A stretch of 64,000 nucleotides of DNA from Pedosphaera parvula Ellin514. GTDB lineage: Bacteria; Verrucomicrobiota; Verrucomicrobiia; Limisphaerales; Pedosphaeraceae. Numbering within the stretch: position 1 is the stretch's first letter; each line of letters opens with the position of its first letter. The stretch lies in contig NZ_ABOX02000003.1 of NCBI RefSeq assembly GCF_000172555.1, forward strand, positions 124,001-188,000, written 5' to 3'. Below the pieces are notes generated by a model, which saw only the letters and a program-made list of their open reading frames with translations, had not been told where the DNA came from and ran no database searches. The position numbers and the translations under genes were made by a program. Positions 1 through 10,789 of this stretch are shown here, piece after piece.

Positions 1-2440
1 AAGATCAGTGGGCTGCATCGTCCCGCCCGCAATCGTGTTCAACAGCGCCGTCGCTCGTTCCGGCCGTCCCAGCAACACCGACATGATCTCGCTCTTCACG
101 CGAGGGGCAGACTTGGGCCATTGCTTGATCAGTTCGTTGGCAACTTCAGCATCATTGAACCTGGCCAGAGTCGTCACGGCTGCCATCTGAATCATTTGCG
201 GCTGGCTTTTATCAAGCAATGATACCAGCGTGGCACCCGATACCTTGTACTCAGTAAAGGCGAGCAACTGGATCGCCTGTGCACGTGTCGCTTCGTCAGC
301 CTTGCTGTCTGCCGCCACCTTGGAAGCTTGCGCAAAGATGCCTTTCAAAGCTCCTTGAGTATCACTCTTCACCAAAGAACCACCAGACTTCTGCAAACCA
401 TCTCCCAGCGAGCGCACGAGGGAAAACGTGAGCGCATCGTCATGCGATTTGCTGATGAACGCCAACACCTGCGCCACTTCCTGCTGGTTATTCTTCGCCC
501 CGACGAGGGAAACCAATTGCAGGAGAAATTCCTGACCCGACTTATTCTTAGTGAAAGCTTCATCCCTGGCCACTGTGCCGAACATTTCACTCGCTCCCTC
601 AGTGAGTGAACTCAGCACCGCTGCCTGAACCCATGAGCTTTGAGCATCCTGTTTTACGATCACACTCAAAACCTGAATTCGGCCTTCGTTTTTCAATTCT
701 CCGAGAGTGAAAGCGAGTTGATAGCGAACGTTGATCGAAGGATCAGATGCCAGATTCTGAAGCCTGCTCCACAGTTTCTTTGATGCCATCGACTTCTTGA
801 CGAATTTTTCCGACAACTTGATGGCGTGCTCACGCACATGTGCTTCGGTGTCATTCAAGCCAATCAAGACTTGCTCCTCCTTCAGTGAGTTCAACCCATC
901 CAATGTGCAGAGAGCTTGTAATCGTCCGAGAGCAGATTTGGAGTTCTTCAACAACTTCACCAAGTCCGGCACCGCCGACTTATCCTGTCTCTCATTCAAC
1001 AAACGCGAGGCCGTATCACGATACCAGCCATTGGGACTTTCCAATGTCGCCACCAGTTCCTTCGTTGAAGTCTTGTCGAGATGGGGCAATGCGGGCTGCT
1101 TGTAACCATCCGGCACCACCCGATAAATGCGTCCGCGATCATTGCCGCTATTCAAATCGAGAAATTGCTTGATGCTCGACGGGAGGGACCAGGGATGCTC
1201 AATCGTCTCGCGATACATATCGATAACATACAACGTGCCATCGGGAGCATTCGCAAACTGCACCGGACGAAACCACGTGTCCTTCGAAGCCATGAACTCC
1301 ACATTCTCCTCACCCGGACCGCGCTGGGCTTTCAAACCGACATCGTCTGGCAAGAGCACCTTGCGATGAACGAGATTACCACCCGCATCCCCCACGAAAG
1401 CATTGTCCAAGTATTCCTTCGGAAACGCATTGCCTCGATAAATCGTCGTGCCTGTAGCCCCGGTAAAATAACCAGCCGAACGGCCGCCGCCCTCCACTGG
1501 CCCACTGACCAGACCGGCCACACGCCAGTGGGGTACGAATCACGCGCCACGGTTCCTCCGGGCTAATACGAAACACCTCCGCTGCCGGGCCATCCACCGC
1601 GATGCTCGCCAGCGGCGCTGGCATTGCATAATACGGATTGCGAGCCGCGTATTTGTCATCATACATGAACAAGCGGATGTGGTCGCTGTTGTTGCAGGCG
1701 AAACGATGTCCCCAATCGTCAAAGCTCAACCCATGCTGTCCCCCGCCCGATTCCGAAGTCATAGTCATCGTGCGCGGATCGATGACGAAGTCGCGTCCAT
1801 GCAAATCAAGCGGCTTGGCTTCAGGATGTCTAAGTGATTTGATCCAACCACCGTTACCGCTGGTGGCGCCATGGATTTTGTTATCCAAGCCCCAGTTGAA
1901 GCTGTTCAACATCGCCTGCACATTGATGCGTTTCACCCCTTCGGCAAAACCGGTAAAAACCACTTCGCGCACATCCGCCTTGCCATCGCCATTGGTATCC
2001 TTCAGGTAAATAATATCCGGCGTGGCACCTACAAAAATCCCGCCATCATAGCAAATCACTGCCGTGGGCCACGCCAGATTTTCCGCATATATGGTGCTCT
2101 TATCAAAAACGCCATCCCCATTTGTATCTTCCAGCATGCGGATTCGTCCCAGATGCGGCGTCTCATCCCGGCGCTCGGAATAATCGATCATTTCCACAAC
2201 GAACAACCGCCCTTTTTCGTCGAAGGACATTGCCACCGGACTCACCACCAGCGGCTCTGACGCTGCCAGTTCCACATGAAAACCGGGTTTAACCTGAAAG
2301 GTCTTCAAGGCATCCTTCGGCTCAACCGCCGGCATGCGCGGCAGGTCTTTGGCGGTGATCGTAGGTTCGGCAGCCTTCAGGGCTGGAACCATTAAGAGTG
2401 AGGTGGTCACCAACCCCACCAGCGCGGGATACATTCTCAT
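1..2440 (-). CDS. PVC-type membrane-bound dehydrogenase / HEAT-repeat protein (partial, frameshifted)
   Basis: Secreted protein with a signal peptide (first ~23 residues) followed by the NHL/beta-propeller-like domain of the PVC 'membrane-bound dehydrogenase' family. Visible are the FxVELAASEP and SFDEKGRLFVVEM blocks, two DTNGDGxxD/A calcium-type loops, and HGLSFDDWGHRF. The first frame stays open from 2440 to 1376 but loses family similarity near 1535. The next frame, entered by skipping one base in the GGGG run at 1530-1533, continues with the family sequence GPVEGGGRSAGYFTG, then DGTLYVIDMYRE and helical HEAT-like repeats, with no stop down to base 1. I read it as one gene broken by a single inserted base, or a sequencing error. 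The C-terminal cytochrome c domain usual in this family would lie beyond the left edge. Start ATG 2440 is divergent from the 2624 gene. Confidence 0.82.
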
Positions 2441-2623
2441 ATTAGATAATCGTCTATTCAGACAGCCCGAACGACAAGTGCAAGTGATTTCTGGTTATCT
2501 CGGCAAATGAATACAGACGCATCCAGTTCAATCTATCTTCACTGTGACAAAACAATTTTCTGGTTTGAATTCCCATGGCATTCACTCCAGAATCACCGCC
2601 AGTCAATCTAACAAACCGATTTC

Positions 2624-3535
2624 ATGAAGCATTCCTGCACTCGCCGCGAGTTTTTGGCCTCCACCTCCCTGATGCTCTTCGCTGCCGCCGCGCATGGAGC
2701 AGACGCCCTGCCAGAAAAGCCTGAGCCGATCATCGATATCCACCAGCACACGAATTACAGCTTTCGCACCGATGAACAGTTGCTGGCCCATCAAAAGGCC
2801 ATGGGGGTGACGCAGACCATTCTCCTGCCAGCAGGTTCGCTCTATGGTCTGGAAGCCAATTGCACGGGGAACTCCGCCGTTTACAACTTTTGCCAGGACC
2901 ATCCCGGCGAATATGTCTATTGCGCCAACGAGGTGGCCGGTCTGCCGGGAGCCCGCTCAGAAATCGAGAAATGGCTTAAAAAAGGAGCTCTCGGCATTGC
3001 GGAACAAAAGTTTCATGTGAATTGCGATTCCCCGGCTATCGAGGAAATTGCCGAGATCGCCCAGGAATACAAAGTGCCGGTACTGCTGCATTTCCAGCAC
3101 AATGTCTACAATCTAGGAATAGAGAATTTTCATAAAATTCTCGAAAAATATCCCAAGGTCAATTTTATCGGCCATGCCCAGACCTGGTGGAGCAACATCG
3201 ACAAGAATTCGGATCAAAAAACGATGTATCCCATGGGCAAGGTGACGCCCGGCGGCCTTACCGATCGTCTCCTTACCGAATACCCCAACATGTATGGCGA
3301 TCTCTCGGCCGGGTCGGGTTTGAATGCCTTGAATCGCGACAAGGAATTCACGCAGGGGTTTTTTGACCGCCATCAGAACAAGTTGCTTTACGGCAGCGAC
3401 TGCAACGACGCCATTGGCCGCGGCCCCGGCTGTCAGGGCGCGCGCACGATTGCCACCGTCCGCCAGCTTGCACCGAGTAAAGCGATTGAACGAAAACTGC
3501 TGTACGAAAACGCCAAACGGGTGTTTAAACTCTGA
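2624..3535 (+). CDS. Secreted amidohydrolase-family (TIM-barrel) metal-dependent hydrolase
   Basis: 303 residues. The N-terminus has a twin-arginine-like TRREFLAS motif and a hydrophobic stretch, as in exported PVC enzymes. The amidohydrolase-2 fold is supported by the metal-binding HxH at H40/H42 (DIHQHT), H156 in VLLHFQHN, H184 in FIGHAQTW, and D259 in LLYGSDCND, in the expected order and spacing. The substrate is not predictable. It is transcribed divergently from the dehydrogenase-type gene at 2440 across a 183-bp gap, a pairing that suggests a shared promoter region. Start ATG 2624 is chosen because it keeps the export signal. Confidence 0.8.
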   Translation: MKHSCTRREFLASTSLMLFAAAAHGADALPEKPEPIIDIHQHTNYSFRTDEQLLAHQKAMGVTQTILLPAGSLYGLEANCTGNSAVYNFCQDHPGEYVYCANEVAGLPGARSEIEKWLKKGALGIAEQKFHVNCDSPAIEEIAEIAQEYKVPVLLHFQHNVYNLGIENFHKILEKYPKVNFIGHAQTWWSNIDKNSDQKTMYPMGKVTPGGLTDRLLTEYPNMYGDLSAGSGLNALNRDKEFTQGFFDRHQNKLLYGSDCNDAIGRGPGCQGARTIATVRQLAPSKAIERKLLYENAKRVFKL

Positions 3536-3545
3536 TACCAGCAGC

Positions 3546-4463
3546 TTATCCTTGTGCCCGTCGTTGCACGCTCCTTTTCACCTTCAAGGAGCGGATAAGG
3601 CGCACCCAGTCCTTTTTTTCCTCCGCACTGTCGCGCACCACCGCTCGCTCCCGCACGCCAGGCATGGGCATTCTCAAGGCCTCGCCGGCCTTGCCCACCA
3701 ATTCTTCAACGGTCGAACACTTTAATCCGAAGTCGGTGTAGAATCGGCTGTTGAGATCATCATTAAGTCCCACGACAACACAACCCGCAACCAGGGCTTC
3801 CTTTGGTGGACGAGGCGATCCTTCCTTATCATTGCCACGCCAGACAAAAACCTTGGCATCTTTCAGCATCTCCGCGACGACTGCTTCAGGTTGATTCACT
3901 ATCTCCACCACCTTGTTTCCGTAACGTTCGCGCAACTGGCTGGCAGTTTCCGGGAACTTGTGCGACCTGGTCATATAACAAATCTGCTCCTTTTTTGGCC
4001 TGCCATCATATTCGAAAAGCGAGCGTTGGATGCTTGGCTTGACGATTACGCAGCGCAGTTTCGGATTCTGCTCTTTTAGCCATACCAGCGTGTCGGGAGA
4101 CTTGCATACGACCAAATCAGCATGTGACTCGATACGCTTATACTTCCCGAAAGCGCAGCAGAGATGGAAAACCTCTTCCCCCATGTTGATCGGGTGGATC
4201 GCCGGATAGACTACCAGGTCAGGCTTATAATTATTCTGGTTGATCTCGCAACGGTGCGCGAACCAGTGAACAAGGTGAGAGCCATCAAATGGCTGGATGG
4301 TGCTTTTCCCGAGACTGCCCAGCCATCCACAGACCGTGTACAACGATTTGACTCCTCCACTGTAACCTGGAGGTGCCAAAACAACAGAATCGACTGCTCT
4401 GATCCGGCGAACAAATTCCCTTCGCTTCTGCAGCGACCTTCTGAACTTCCCTAAATCAATCAT
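3546..4463 (-). CDS. Putative GT-B-type glycosyltransferase
   Basis: 305 residues, no signal peptide, so cytoplasmic. A glycine-rich loop follows the first strand (VVLAPPGYSGGVKSL), typical of the N-terminal Rossmann domain of GT-B enzymes. The C-terminal half carries DAKVFVWRGNDKEGSPRPPKEALVAG, which resembles the donor-binding 'E..G.P..EA' segment of family GT4-like proteins. Its ATG overlaps the stop of the upstream esterase gene (ATGA), so the two are probably translationally coupled. The specific sugar and acceptor are unknown, and the assignment rests on fold-like motifs only. Confidence 0.6.
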   Translation of the reverse strand: MIDLGKFRRSLQKRREFVRRIRAVDSVVLAPPGYSGGVKSLYTVCGWLGSLGKSTIQPFDGSHLVHWFAHRCEINQNNYKPDLVVYPAIHPINMGEEVFHLCCAFGKYKRIESHADLVVCKSPDTLVWLKEQNPKLRCVIVKPSIQRSLFEYDGRPKKEQICYMTRSHKFPETASQLRERYGNKVVEIVNQPEAVVAEMLKDAKVFVWRGNDKEGSPRPPKEALVAGCVVVGLNDDLNSRFYTDFGLKCSTVEELVGKAGEALRMPMPGVRERAVVRDSAEEKKDWVRLIRSLKVKRSVQRRAQG

Positions 4464-5560
4464 CTCAATGCTGACTCCAAAACATGGTATGACTCGAACC
4501 GCTCCACATCAGGAAAATCATGCGCGCAATTGGGATGCCTCACCAGCAGATTTTGCGGCACCCCGTAGATTTTATATATTTGTCCCGCTTCATTCACGAT
4601 TCTGTCCACACTTTGCCATTTGAAATTACTGTCGCCCAGCGGTGCATTGATAAAGCAAACCCGCGGAGCCAACGCTCCGATGAGTTCGTAAAAATCAAAG
4701 GGGATTGCGTTCAACTTATAATCAAGCAACTTTGGCATGTATCGTTCACTGGTCCAGCCCTTGATATTTCCGTTCATGTAGTCCTGGTAGGAATCAAATC
4801 CGCTGCTGGACACAATCACTTTGATCCGTTCATCGAACACCGCCGTGTAAATCGAATTGTGCCCGCCCAGCGAATGGCCAATCGCTCCATACCTTCCCTT
4901 TCGCACGTAAGGCAAAGAGTCCAGCAAGTCCATGCCGCGCTTATTATCCCAGATTGCTTTCATCGTGCCGCTTTGATAACCAAGCGATTTGAGGTCCGGT
5001 TGAGAATTGGCCATGAGCGGATAAGCGGGCGAGAGCGTCACAAAGCCTCGTTCAGCCAACTCCGCCGCATACGCTCTATGCTCTTTTCCAAAGCCGACCA
5101 CGACCTTATGACCGAGTTGCATCTCGGTTGGATGCAGGCAAAGCACGGCGGGAAATTTCTTTTTGCCTTTCAACGCTTCCTTGGGAATGCAGAGATAGGC
5201 TGGAACTCTTGAATTGGGTTCGGAGGCATAGCTGATCAATTGACGCACGTAACTTCCGCAATCCACCTCCTCTTCGACCTTCACGTTCAGCGCACAAGAC
5301 TTCTCTTTTCCCGGCAATGGCCCCATCACCTCCTGCATCGCACGCAAAATGTCAGCGCGCCGTTTGTTCCAGTCCGATTTCGATTTAACCGGCGCCACAA
5401 CTCCTTTGCTGTTGCGGTATGCCAGCAGATTGGTTCTCTCCAACGCTGCCACAGCATGCGCCCTGTGATCGCTTGAGTCACCCACACTTTCCGCCTGTGC
5501 CCATTCCTGACAGGCCACAAGAAATAGCACAGGAAGAACTTTCAGCAGTGGTCGAAGCAT
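4460..5560 (-). CDS. Alpha/beta-hydrolase (acetyl-xylan-esterase/dienelactone-hydrolase-like) lipoprotein
   Basis: 366 residues. A short basic N-terminus and hydrophobic stretch end in a lipobox LVAC (C17), so it is probably lipid-anchored. The hydrolase core shows FPAVLCLHP, the nucleophile elbow GHSLGG (S230), a likely acid D310 (INAPLGDSN) and a late histidine H347 in NCAHDFP. This class includes carbohydrate esterases and xenobiotic hydrolases; the substrate cannot be told from sequence. It leads a two-gene unit with the overlapping glycosyltransferase-like gene. Confidence 0.75.
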   Translation of the reverse strand: MLRPLLKVLPVLFLVACQEWAQAESVGDSSDHRAHAVAALERTNLLAYRNSKGVVAPVKSKSDWNKRRADILRAMQEVMGPLPGKEKSCALNVKVEEEVDCGSYVRQLISYASEPNSRVPAYLCIPKEALKGKKKFPAVLCLHPTEMQLGHKVVVGFGKEHRAYAAELAERGFVTLSPAYPLMANSQPDLKSLGYQSGTMKAIWDNKRGMDLLDSLPYVRKGRYGAIGHSLGGHNSIYTAVFDERIKVIVSSSGFDSYQDYMNGNIKGWTSERYMPKLLDYKLNAIPFDFYELIGALAPRVCFINAPLGDSNFKWQSVDRIVNEAGQIYKIYGVPQNLLVRHPNCAHDFPDVERFESYHVLESALR

Positions 5561-5747
5561 CCCTTGATGATTGTCCCCTGCTCAAAAATCGTCAATGCCG
5601 CTCCTTAAATGGTTTGCAAGCCTGCAGTTTGCCACAACAGAAGGTCCTAAGTCGGAGGAAAAAAGGGTTTTTTAGACTGGGTCATACGGTTTCGGCTTTA
5701 CAGATACGCGTGTGGTAGGCAAGGTTTCGCGTCAATTTTTAAACATT

Positions 5748-5780
5748 TAGGTGAGTTTTTCAGACAAACAACCTCACCTA
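5748..5780. promoter_or_regulatory. Inverted repeat in the leader of the phosphofructokinase gene
   Basis: TAGGTGAG at 5748-5755 is repeated in inverse orientation as CTCACCTA at 5773-5780, with a 17-nt spacer, ending 18 bp before the ATG at 5799. It could be an operator for a dimeric regulator or an mRNA hairpin near the ribosome-binding region. The symmetry is seen directly; the role is inferred. Confidence 0.4.
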
Positions 5781-5798
5781 TGCTAAGAATAGCAGCTT

Positions 5799-7073
5799 AT
5801 GGCAGAACTTGTTGGAAATCTATTGGTCGCACAGTCTGGTGGTCCCACTGCGGTAATCAACGCCAGTGTCGCGGGTGTCATTCAAGAAGCCGGCAAACAT
5901 GAGTGCATTGAAGAGATCTATGGTGGTCTCAACGGCATTCTCGGCATCTTGAACGAGGAACTGATCGACATTAACGAAGAAAAAGCCAAAACCATCGAAG
6001 GGCTGAAATATACACCTGCCGCCGGTCTTGGTACCTGCCGCTACAAAATCGATTTTAAAAAGAAGCCCGAACAAGCCTCCAAGGACATGGATCGCCTGTT
6101 CGAAGTCTTCAAGGCGCATAACATCCGCTTTTTCTTTTATGCCGGTGGTAACGATTCCCAGGACACGGCGCATAAGATTCACGAAGAAGCCATCAAGCGC
6201 GGTCATGAAATGCGCGTGATTGGCGTGCCCAAAACCATCGACAACGATTTGCCGCACACCGATCATTGTCCCGGTTATGGTTCCGTCATTAAGTATAATG
6301 CCGCCACCGTCATGGAAGTGGCCTTTGATGTCAGCAGCATGGCCACCGATGACGGCTCCTGCTGTTTGATTGAAGTCATGGGCCGCGCCGCTGGTTGGAT
6401 TGCTGCGGGCACTGTGCTGGCCAAACGCTTGGAATCGGACGCTCCCCATATTATTTTGATGCCCGAGATTCCGCTGAACGAAGCGGTATTTCTCGCCAAG
6501 GTGAAAGAAACTGTTGCCTCTCATAAATACTGCATCGTGGTGGTCGGCGAAGGTCTGAAGAACGCTGCCGGTGAAGAAATCGGCGCTGATAAATCCCGCC
6601 TCGATGCGTTTGGTCATCCGGTACTTTCCGGCGCGGCTGAGCGCCTTGCCGAGATCATCCAGGGCAAGATCAACCTCAAAACCCGCACGGTTAAACTCGG
6701 TTACGCCCAGCGTGCCGCGGAACATTATGCCAGCTTGACTGATTCCCAGGAAGCAGTCGCTTGCGGCGAAGCTGCAGTGAAGGCCGCCGTCTCAGGCCAG
6801 AGCGGTTTAATGGTCAAAATTGTCCGCACCCAAACCAGTCCGTACAAGTGGACCACTGGTCTGCAGCCCCTTGGCGATATCGCCAATGTTGAACATTTCC
6901 TCCCACGCGATTGGGTGACTGAAGATGGCTTCCTGCCCAACCAAAAGTTTATCGAATATGCCCGCCCTTTGATTGAAGGCGAAGTGAAAGTGCCGACCGA
7001 AGGTGGCTTGCCCAAATTCGCAGTTCTGGAAAAAGTGCGCATTGATAAGCAGCTTCCTCCTCACGTGAAGTAA
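5799..7073 (+). CDS. pfp: 6-phosphofructokinase, pyrophosphate-dependent type
   Basis: 424 residues, cytoplasmic. It phosphorylates fructose 6-phosphate to fructose 1,6-bisphosphate in glycolysis, reversibly in the PPi type. The PFK core is clear: AQSGGPTAVINAS at the N-terminus, GGNDS (116-120), PKTIDND (144-150) and MGRAAGW (194-200). PKTIDND in place of the ATP enzyme's PGTIDND, and GGNDS in place of GGDGS, point to pyrophosphate use; this is a family-level inference. It is monocistronic, with an inverted repeat in its leader and a strong terminator just after the stop. Confidence 0.93.
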   Translation: MAELVGNLLVAQSGGPTAVINASVAGVIQEAGKHECIEEIYGGLNGILGILNEELIDINEEKAKTIEGLKYTPAAGLGTCRYKIDFKKKPEQASKDMDRLFEVFKAHNIRFFFYAGGNDSQDTAHKIHEEAIKRGHEMRVIGVPKTIDNDLPHTDHCPGYGSVIKYNAATVMEVAFDVSSMATDDGSCCLIEVMGRAAGWIAAGTVLAKRLESDAPHIILMPEIPLNEAVFLAKVKETVASHKYCIVVVGEGLKNAAGEEIGADKSRLDAFGHPVLSGAAERLAEIIQGKINLKTRTVKLGYAQRAAEHYASLTDSQEAVACGEAAVKAAVSGQSGLMVKIVRTQTSPYKWTTGLQPLGDIANVEHFLPRDWVTEDGFLPNQKFIEYARPLIEGEVKVPTEGGLPKFAVLEKVRIDKQLPPHVK

Positions 7074-7101
7074 GTCGGCGCCCTGCGCTTAATCAGTTTC
7101 T

Positions 7102-7140
7102 AAATCCCTCTCTTTTTGTGAAGAGAGGGATTTTGCTTTT
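7102..7140 (+). terminator. Rho-independent terminator after the phosphofructokinase gene
   Basis: A perfect 13-bp stem pairs 7102-7114 with 7121-7133 around a 6-nt loop (TTTGTG), then a T-rich tail. It lies 29 bp after the pfp stop. Confidence 0.9.
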
Positions 7141-7242
7141 CTCGCAGGATGTCGCTTAGTAGTTGTCGACACGTAAGAATCATTTCTTACATAATCCATC
7201 AGTTTGACTTCTTAAAAAACTCTGCCATTGTTCTCGTGAAAG

Positions 7243-10200
7243 ATGGCTAATGGAGGTTCTTTCCGGTTTCTGTTTCGATTGCTCCCGTTACTGCTTGTTT
7301 TGCTTGGCTCGACCGGAGTTGGGGCCAACCTGCCCATGGACGACTCGTTGCCGTTGCGAATGCCCTCAATCGGGGATCACCAGTTGCGAGTTCTTTCCTC
7401 CACCTTGTTGGAGTTGACTCTCATCACCACCAAGGCACCCGACCCGGCAACGGTAACACAATGGAACTTTGTTAATGCAGCGGGCCATCTGACTTTGCCC
7501 GCCACTTCGGAGTTTGGCGTCAAGGTCAACGGTCAGAGTGTTCCGGTTCAGGCAGTTGGTTTTAAACGTCGTGTGCTTTATGCACCACTGAAACAACGAG
7601 ATCTGCGTATCGGCAACCAACTCTACCTCCGGCTGAGCAACCCCGTGCCGACCGGTGCAGCGGTCCAGGTTTTTAATCCATCCGCTGCGCTATGGGATAC
7701 CAACACCATTTTCACTGTCCAGGCAGATGCTCTGCGCTACAGCCCGGTCATTCACGTCAACCAAATCGGATATTTGCCCACCATGCCCAAAAAGGCGATG
7801 GTCGGCTTTTACCTCGGCAGCATGGGCGAAATGAATCTTTCCGGCTTTTCAACCTTCCAATTGGTGGATGCCCAAAGTGGAAGCGTCGTCTTTAGCGGGA
7901 ATCTTACTTCACGACTGGATACGGGCTACACCTATACTCCAACACCTTATCAGCGAGTGCTTCAGGCCGACTTTGGCAGCTTCGTCACGCCCGGTGAATA
8001 CAAACTCGTGGTACCTGGATTGGGAGCATCCTTTCCGTTCTTCATTGATGAGAGCGTTGCCGCGAATTTTGCCCGCACTTATCAACTTGGCATTTATCAC
8101 CAGCGCTGTGGCACCGATAATTCCTTCCCTTATACTCGCTTCATCCATGCAGACTGCCACATCAATCCGGTGGAGATTCCAACAATGGATTCGCCGGAGG
8201 CCGGCTTTGTCAATGATGTGCTGAATAACGAATCGATGGGGGCGCTCAACAATCCCCTGCACACCGCCCCGCGCATGACCAACATCGACGCCAGTCTCTA
8301 CCCTTTCATCAACCAGGGTTACATCGATGCCAGCGGGGGGCATCACGACGCTGGTGATTACAGCAAATACACGATCAATGTCGCGGCGCTGATACACTAT
8401 CTGGTTTTCGCAGTGGACGCATTCCCAGGCGTGAAGGACCTGGATAACCTCGGTATTCCCGAAAGTGGCGATGGCATCAGCGACCTGTTGCAGGAAGCGA
8501 AGTGGGAGGCGGATTTCCTGGCAAAGTTGCAGGATGCGGACGGTGGATTTTATTTCATCGTCTATCCGCGTACTCGTGAATATGAGAACGACGTGCTGCC
8601 GGATCATGGCGATCTGCAACTGGTGCTGCCAAAGAACACTTCTGGTACGGCAGCGGCCGTGGCGGCCCTGGCTGAAATTGGTTCCTCGCCCACTTTCAAA
8701 GCTGCCTACCCTGACGCGGCCTCCAACTATCTGGCCCAGGCCCTGGCCGGCTGGAATTTTCTGCAAACGGCCATTGCCACCTACGGACGCGATGGTTCTT
8801 ATCAGATGATTACGCAGTACGGGGATGAGTTCATGCACAATGACGAACTGGCCTGGGCGGCAGCAGCCTTGTACGCGGCCACGGGTGATCCGGTTTATGA
8901 CAACGATTTGCGAACCAACACACCCAATCCGAACGATCCCAATCTCCGGCGATGGGGTTGGTGGAGCATGTTTGAAGGCTATGGCTGCGCGTATCGCACC
9001 TATGCATTTGCGGCCCGCACCGGTCGCCTGCAACCGGCGCAACTGAATTCGAATTATCTCGCCAAATGTGAGGCGGAAATAAAGTTCGCCGCCAGCAATG
9101 CCGTGTTGTATTCGCAGCACATGGCTTATGGCTCCAGCTTTTCCGATGAGAACAAGCCGATACTCACCGCCCGGTTGGTATTTCTCCGGTGAACAGGCCT
9201 TTGATGTTGCTGTGGCCTATCTGATTGCTCCCCAGTCGAGCTACCTTGATATCATCTTCCAAAATTTCAATTATGAAATGGGCTGCAACCCATTGAATGT
9301 TTCCTTTCTCACCGGCACAGGTTGGAAACGCCAACGCGAAATCGTGCATCAATACGCACAAAACGATCGACGCACACTTCCTCCGTCCGGCATTCCTTTG
9401 GGCAATATTCAACAGGGAGCATACTATGTGGACACCTATACAACCGAACTGGGGGCGTTAATATTTCCACCCGATTCTGCAAATACCGCTCCCTACCCCA
9501 TGTATGATCGATGGAGCGATGCTTTCAATGTGATGACCGAATTCGTCGTTTCCAGGCAGTCAGGCAAAATGGTCGCAACCACCTCCTGGCTGATGGCGAT
9601 GACCAGTTACAAAACGCAGGCGTGGAATTCCGCGGTGGGAATAATCACCGGAATTCCGGCACAGACATCGGCAACTAATTCCATTACCGCCAATGTTTTG
9701 GCACCAACCATGTCTCTGAACAAGGCGCGCATTGTCTGGGAGGGATTGCTTCAGGAACCTTACCTCGGCCCGCAGTTCAGCTTTACACCGGGGAACATCG
9801 GGGACAACTGGATTGAAGTTGAGGCACAACTCCCGGATGGGCGAAGAATTGTGGCGGCCACCAACGTATTCGCTCTGCCCGTGAACTCCTTGCCGCCTGT
9901 CGTCACAGATTCAAACACCGTTGCTGCCTATCGATTGGCCACCAACTTCAGCGATGCCATGCAACAACAAACCGATCTGCAAGTCGAAGGAAACGCTGCC
10001 CTCGATCCCATAGGCCTGCATGTCGGCGGCATAGGTGACGATGTCACCGTGGATTTGGACAATCTTCTCGTTTACAATCCCACCAACACAGCGGCAATCA
10101 GCGTCGAGGCAAAACTGTATATCAACAGCTTCAACGTGCTTGGCCTCGGTGTTGCCAACATGCTGGTCCTGACGGCATCCTGGAACGCGCAACTCAATCT

Positions 10201-10720
10201 TTCACAGGATACCTGGAAGCCGCAACCGGACATTTGGGGTGGCAGCAATTTGATTCTGGATGGCACCGTCCTCACTAACAGCCTTACGTTGCGGAACTGG
10301 CATCTGGTGAACATTACGCTTGATGGGACTGGGTATAGTGTGACGGTCGATACAAACAAAATATTCCAGAATATCAGCTCAGATCTGACGAACTGGAATG
10401 GCTCGGGATTTGATACCTTGAGAGCCGGTAATTTCGATGGTTGGATTCGCGATCTCGTCGTGCGCAACATTCAGATCACCAACTATCCCCCTCCCATTTT
10501 GAAGGTCATCGGCTTCGCCCCCAATGGCTCCTTTCGCCTGCACATCGACAACGGCACCAGCGGCGCGTTCGTGCTCGAAGCCTCGACTCAATTAACCAAC
10601 TGGACTCCAATCTATACGAACTCCGTCGGCGGCCAAATCGATTATACTGACACAGCCTCACCCGCGAACCCGAAACGATTCTATCGAGCACGCAACCTGC
10701 TCGTGGCCGTTCCACCATGA
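7243..10720 (+). CDS. Secreted glycoside hydrolase family 9 (cellulase-like), frameshifted
   Basis: Two overlapping frames (7243-9192 and 9098-10720) together encode one protein of about 1,158 residues. In order: signal peptide (1-28), N-terminal region, CelD_N Ig-like domain (about 168-275), GH9 catalytic domain with GGHHDAGDYSKY carrying the two Asp (D369, D372), then in the second frame SFLTGTGW and the FNVMTEFVVS segment matching the catalytic-Glu region. A LamG-like segment (YRLATNF, VSVEAKLYI) follows, and finally a NW...RFYRARN C-terminal module. The shift from the first to the second frame is near 9165-9180 and corresponds to one extra base in a C/G-rich run. If real, it separates the catalytic Asp from the catalytic Glu. 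Probable role: extracellular breakdown of beta-1,4-glucan. Confidence 0.87.
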
Positions 10721-10789
10721 TGCCAGGCACGGTTGCCACTGGCCGACAGTTTTCTGCCATATCCCAAGGTGAAGAACACGCTCACAAAT

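Noticed and set aside
1081-1566. 161-codon open frame on the + strand
   Set aside because: Antisense to the frameshifted dehydrogenase-type gene.
7909-9120. 403-codon open frame on the - strand
   Set aside because: Antisense to the GH9 gene; no family motifs.
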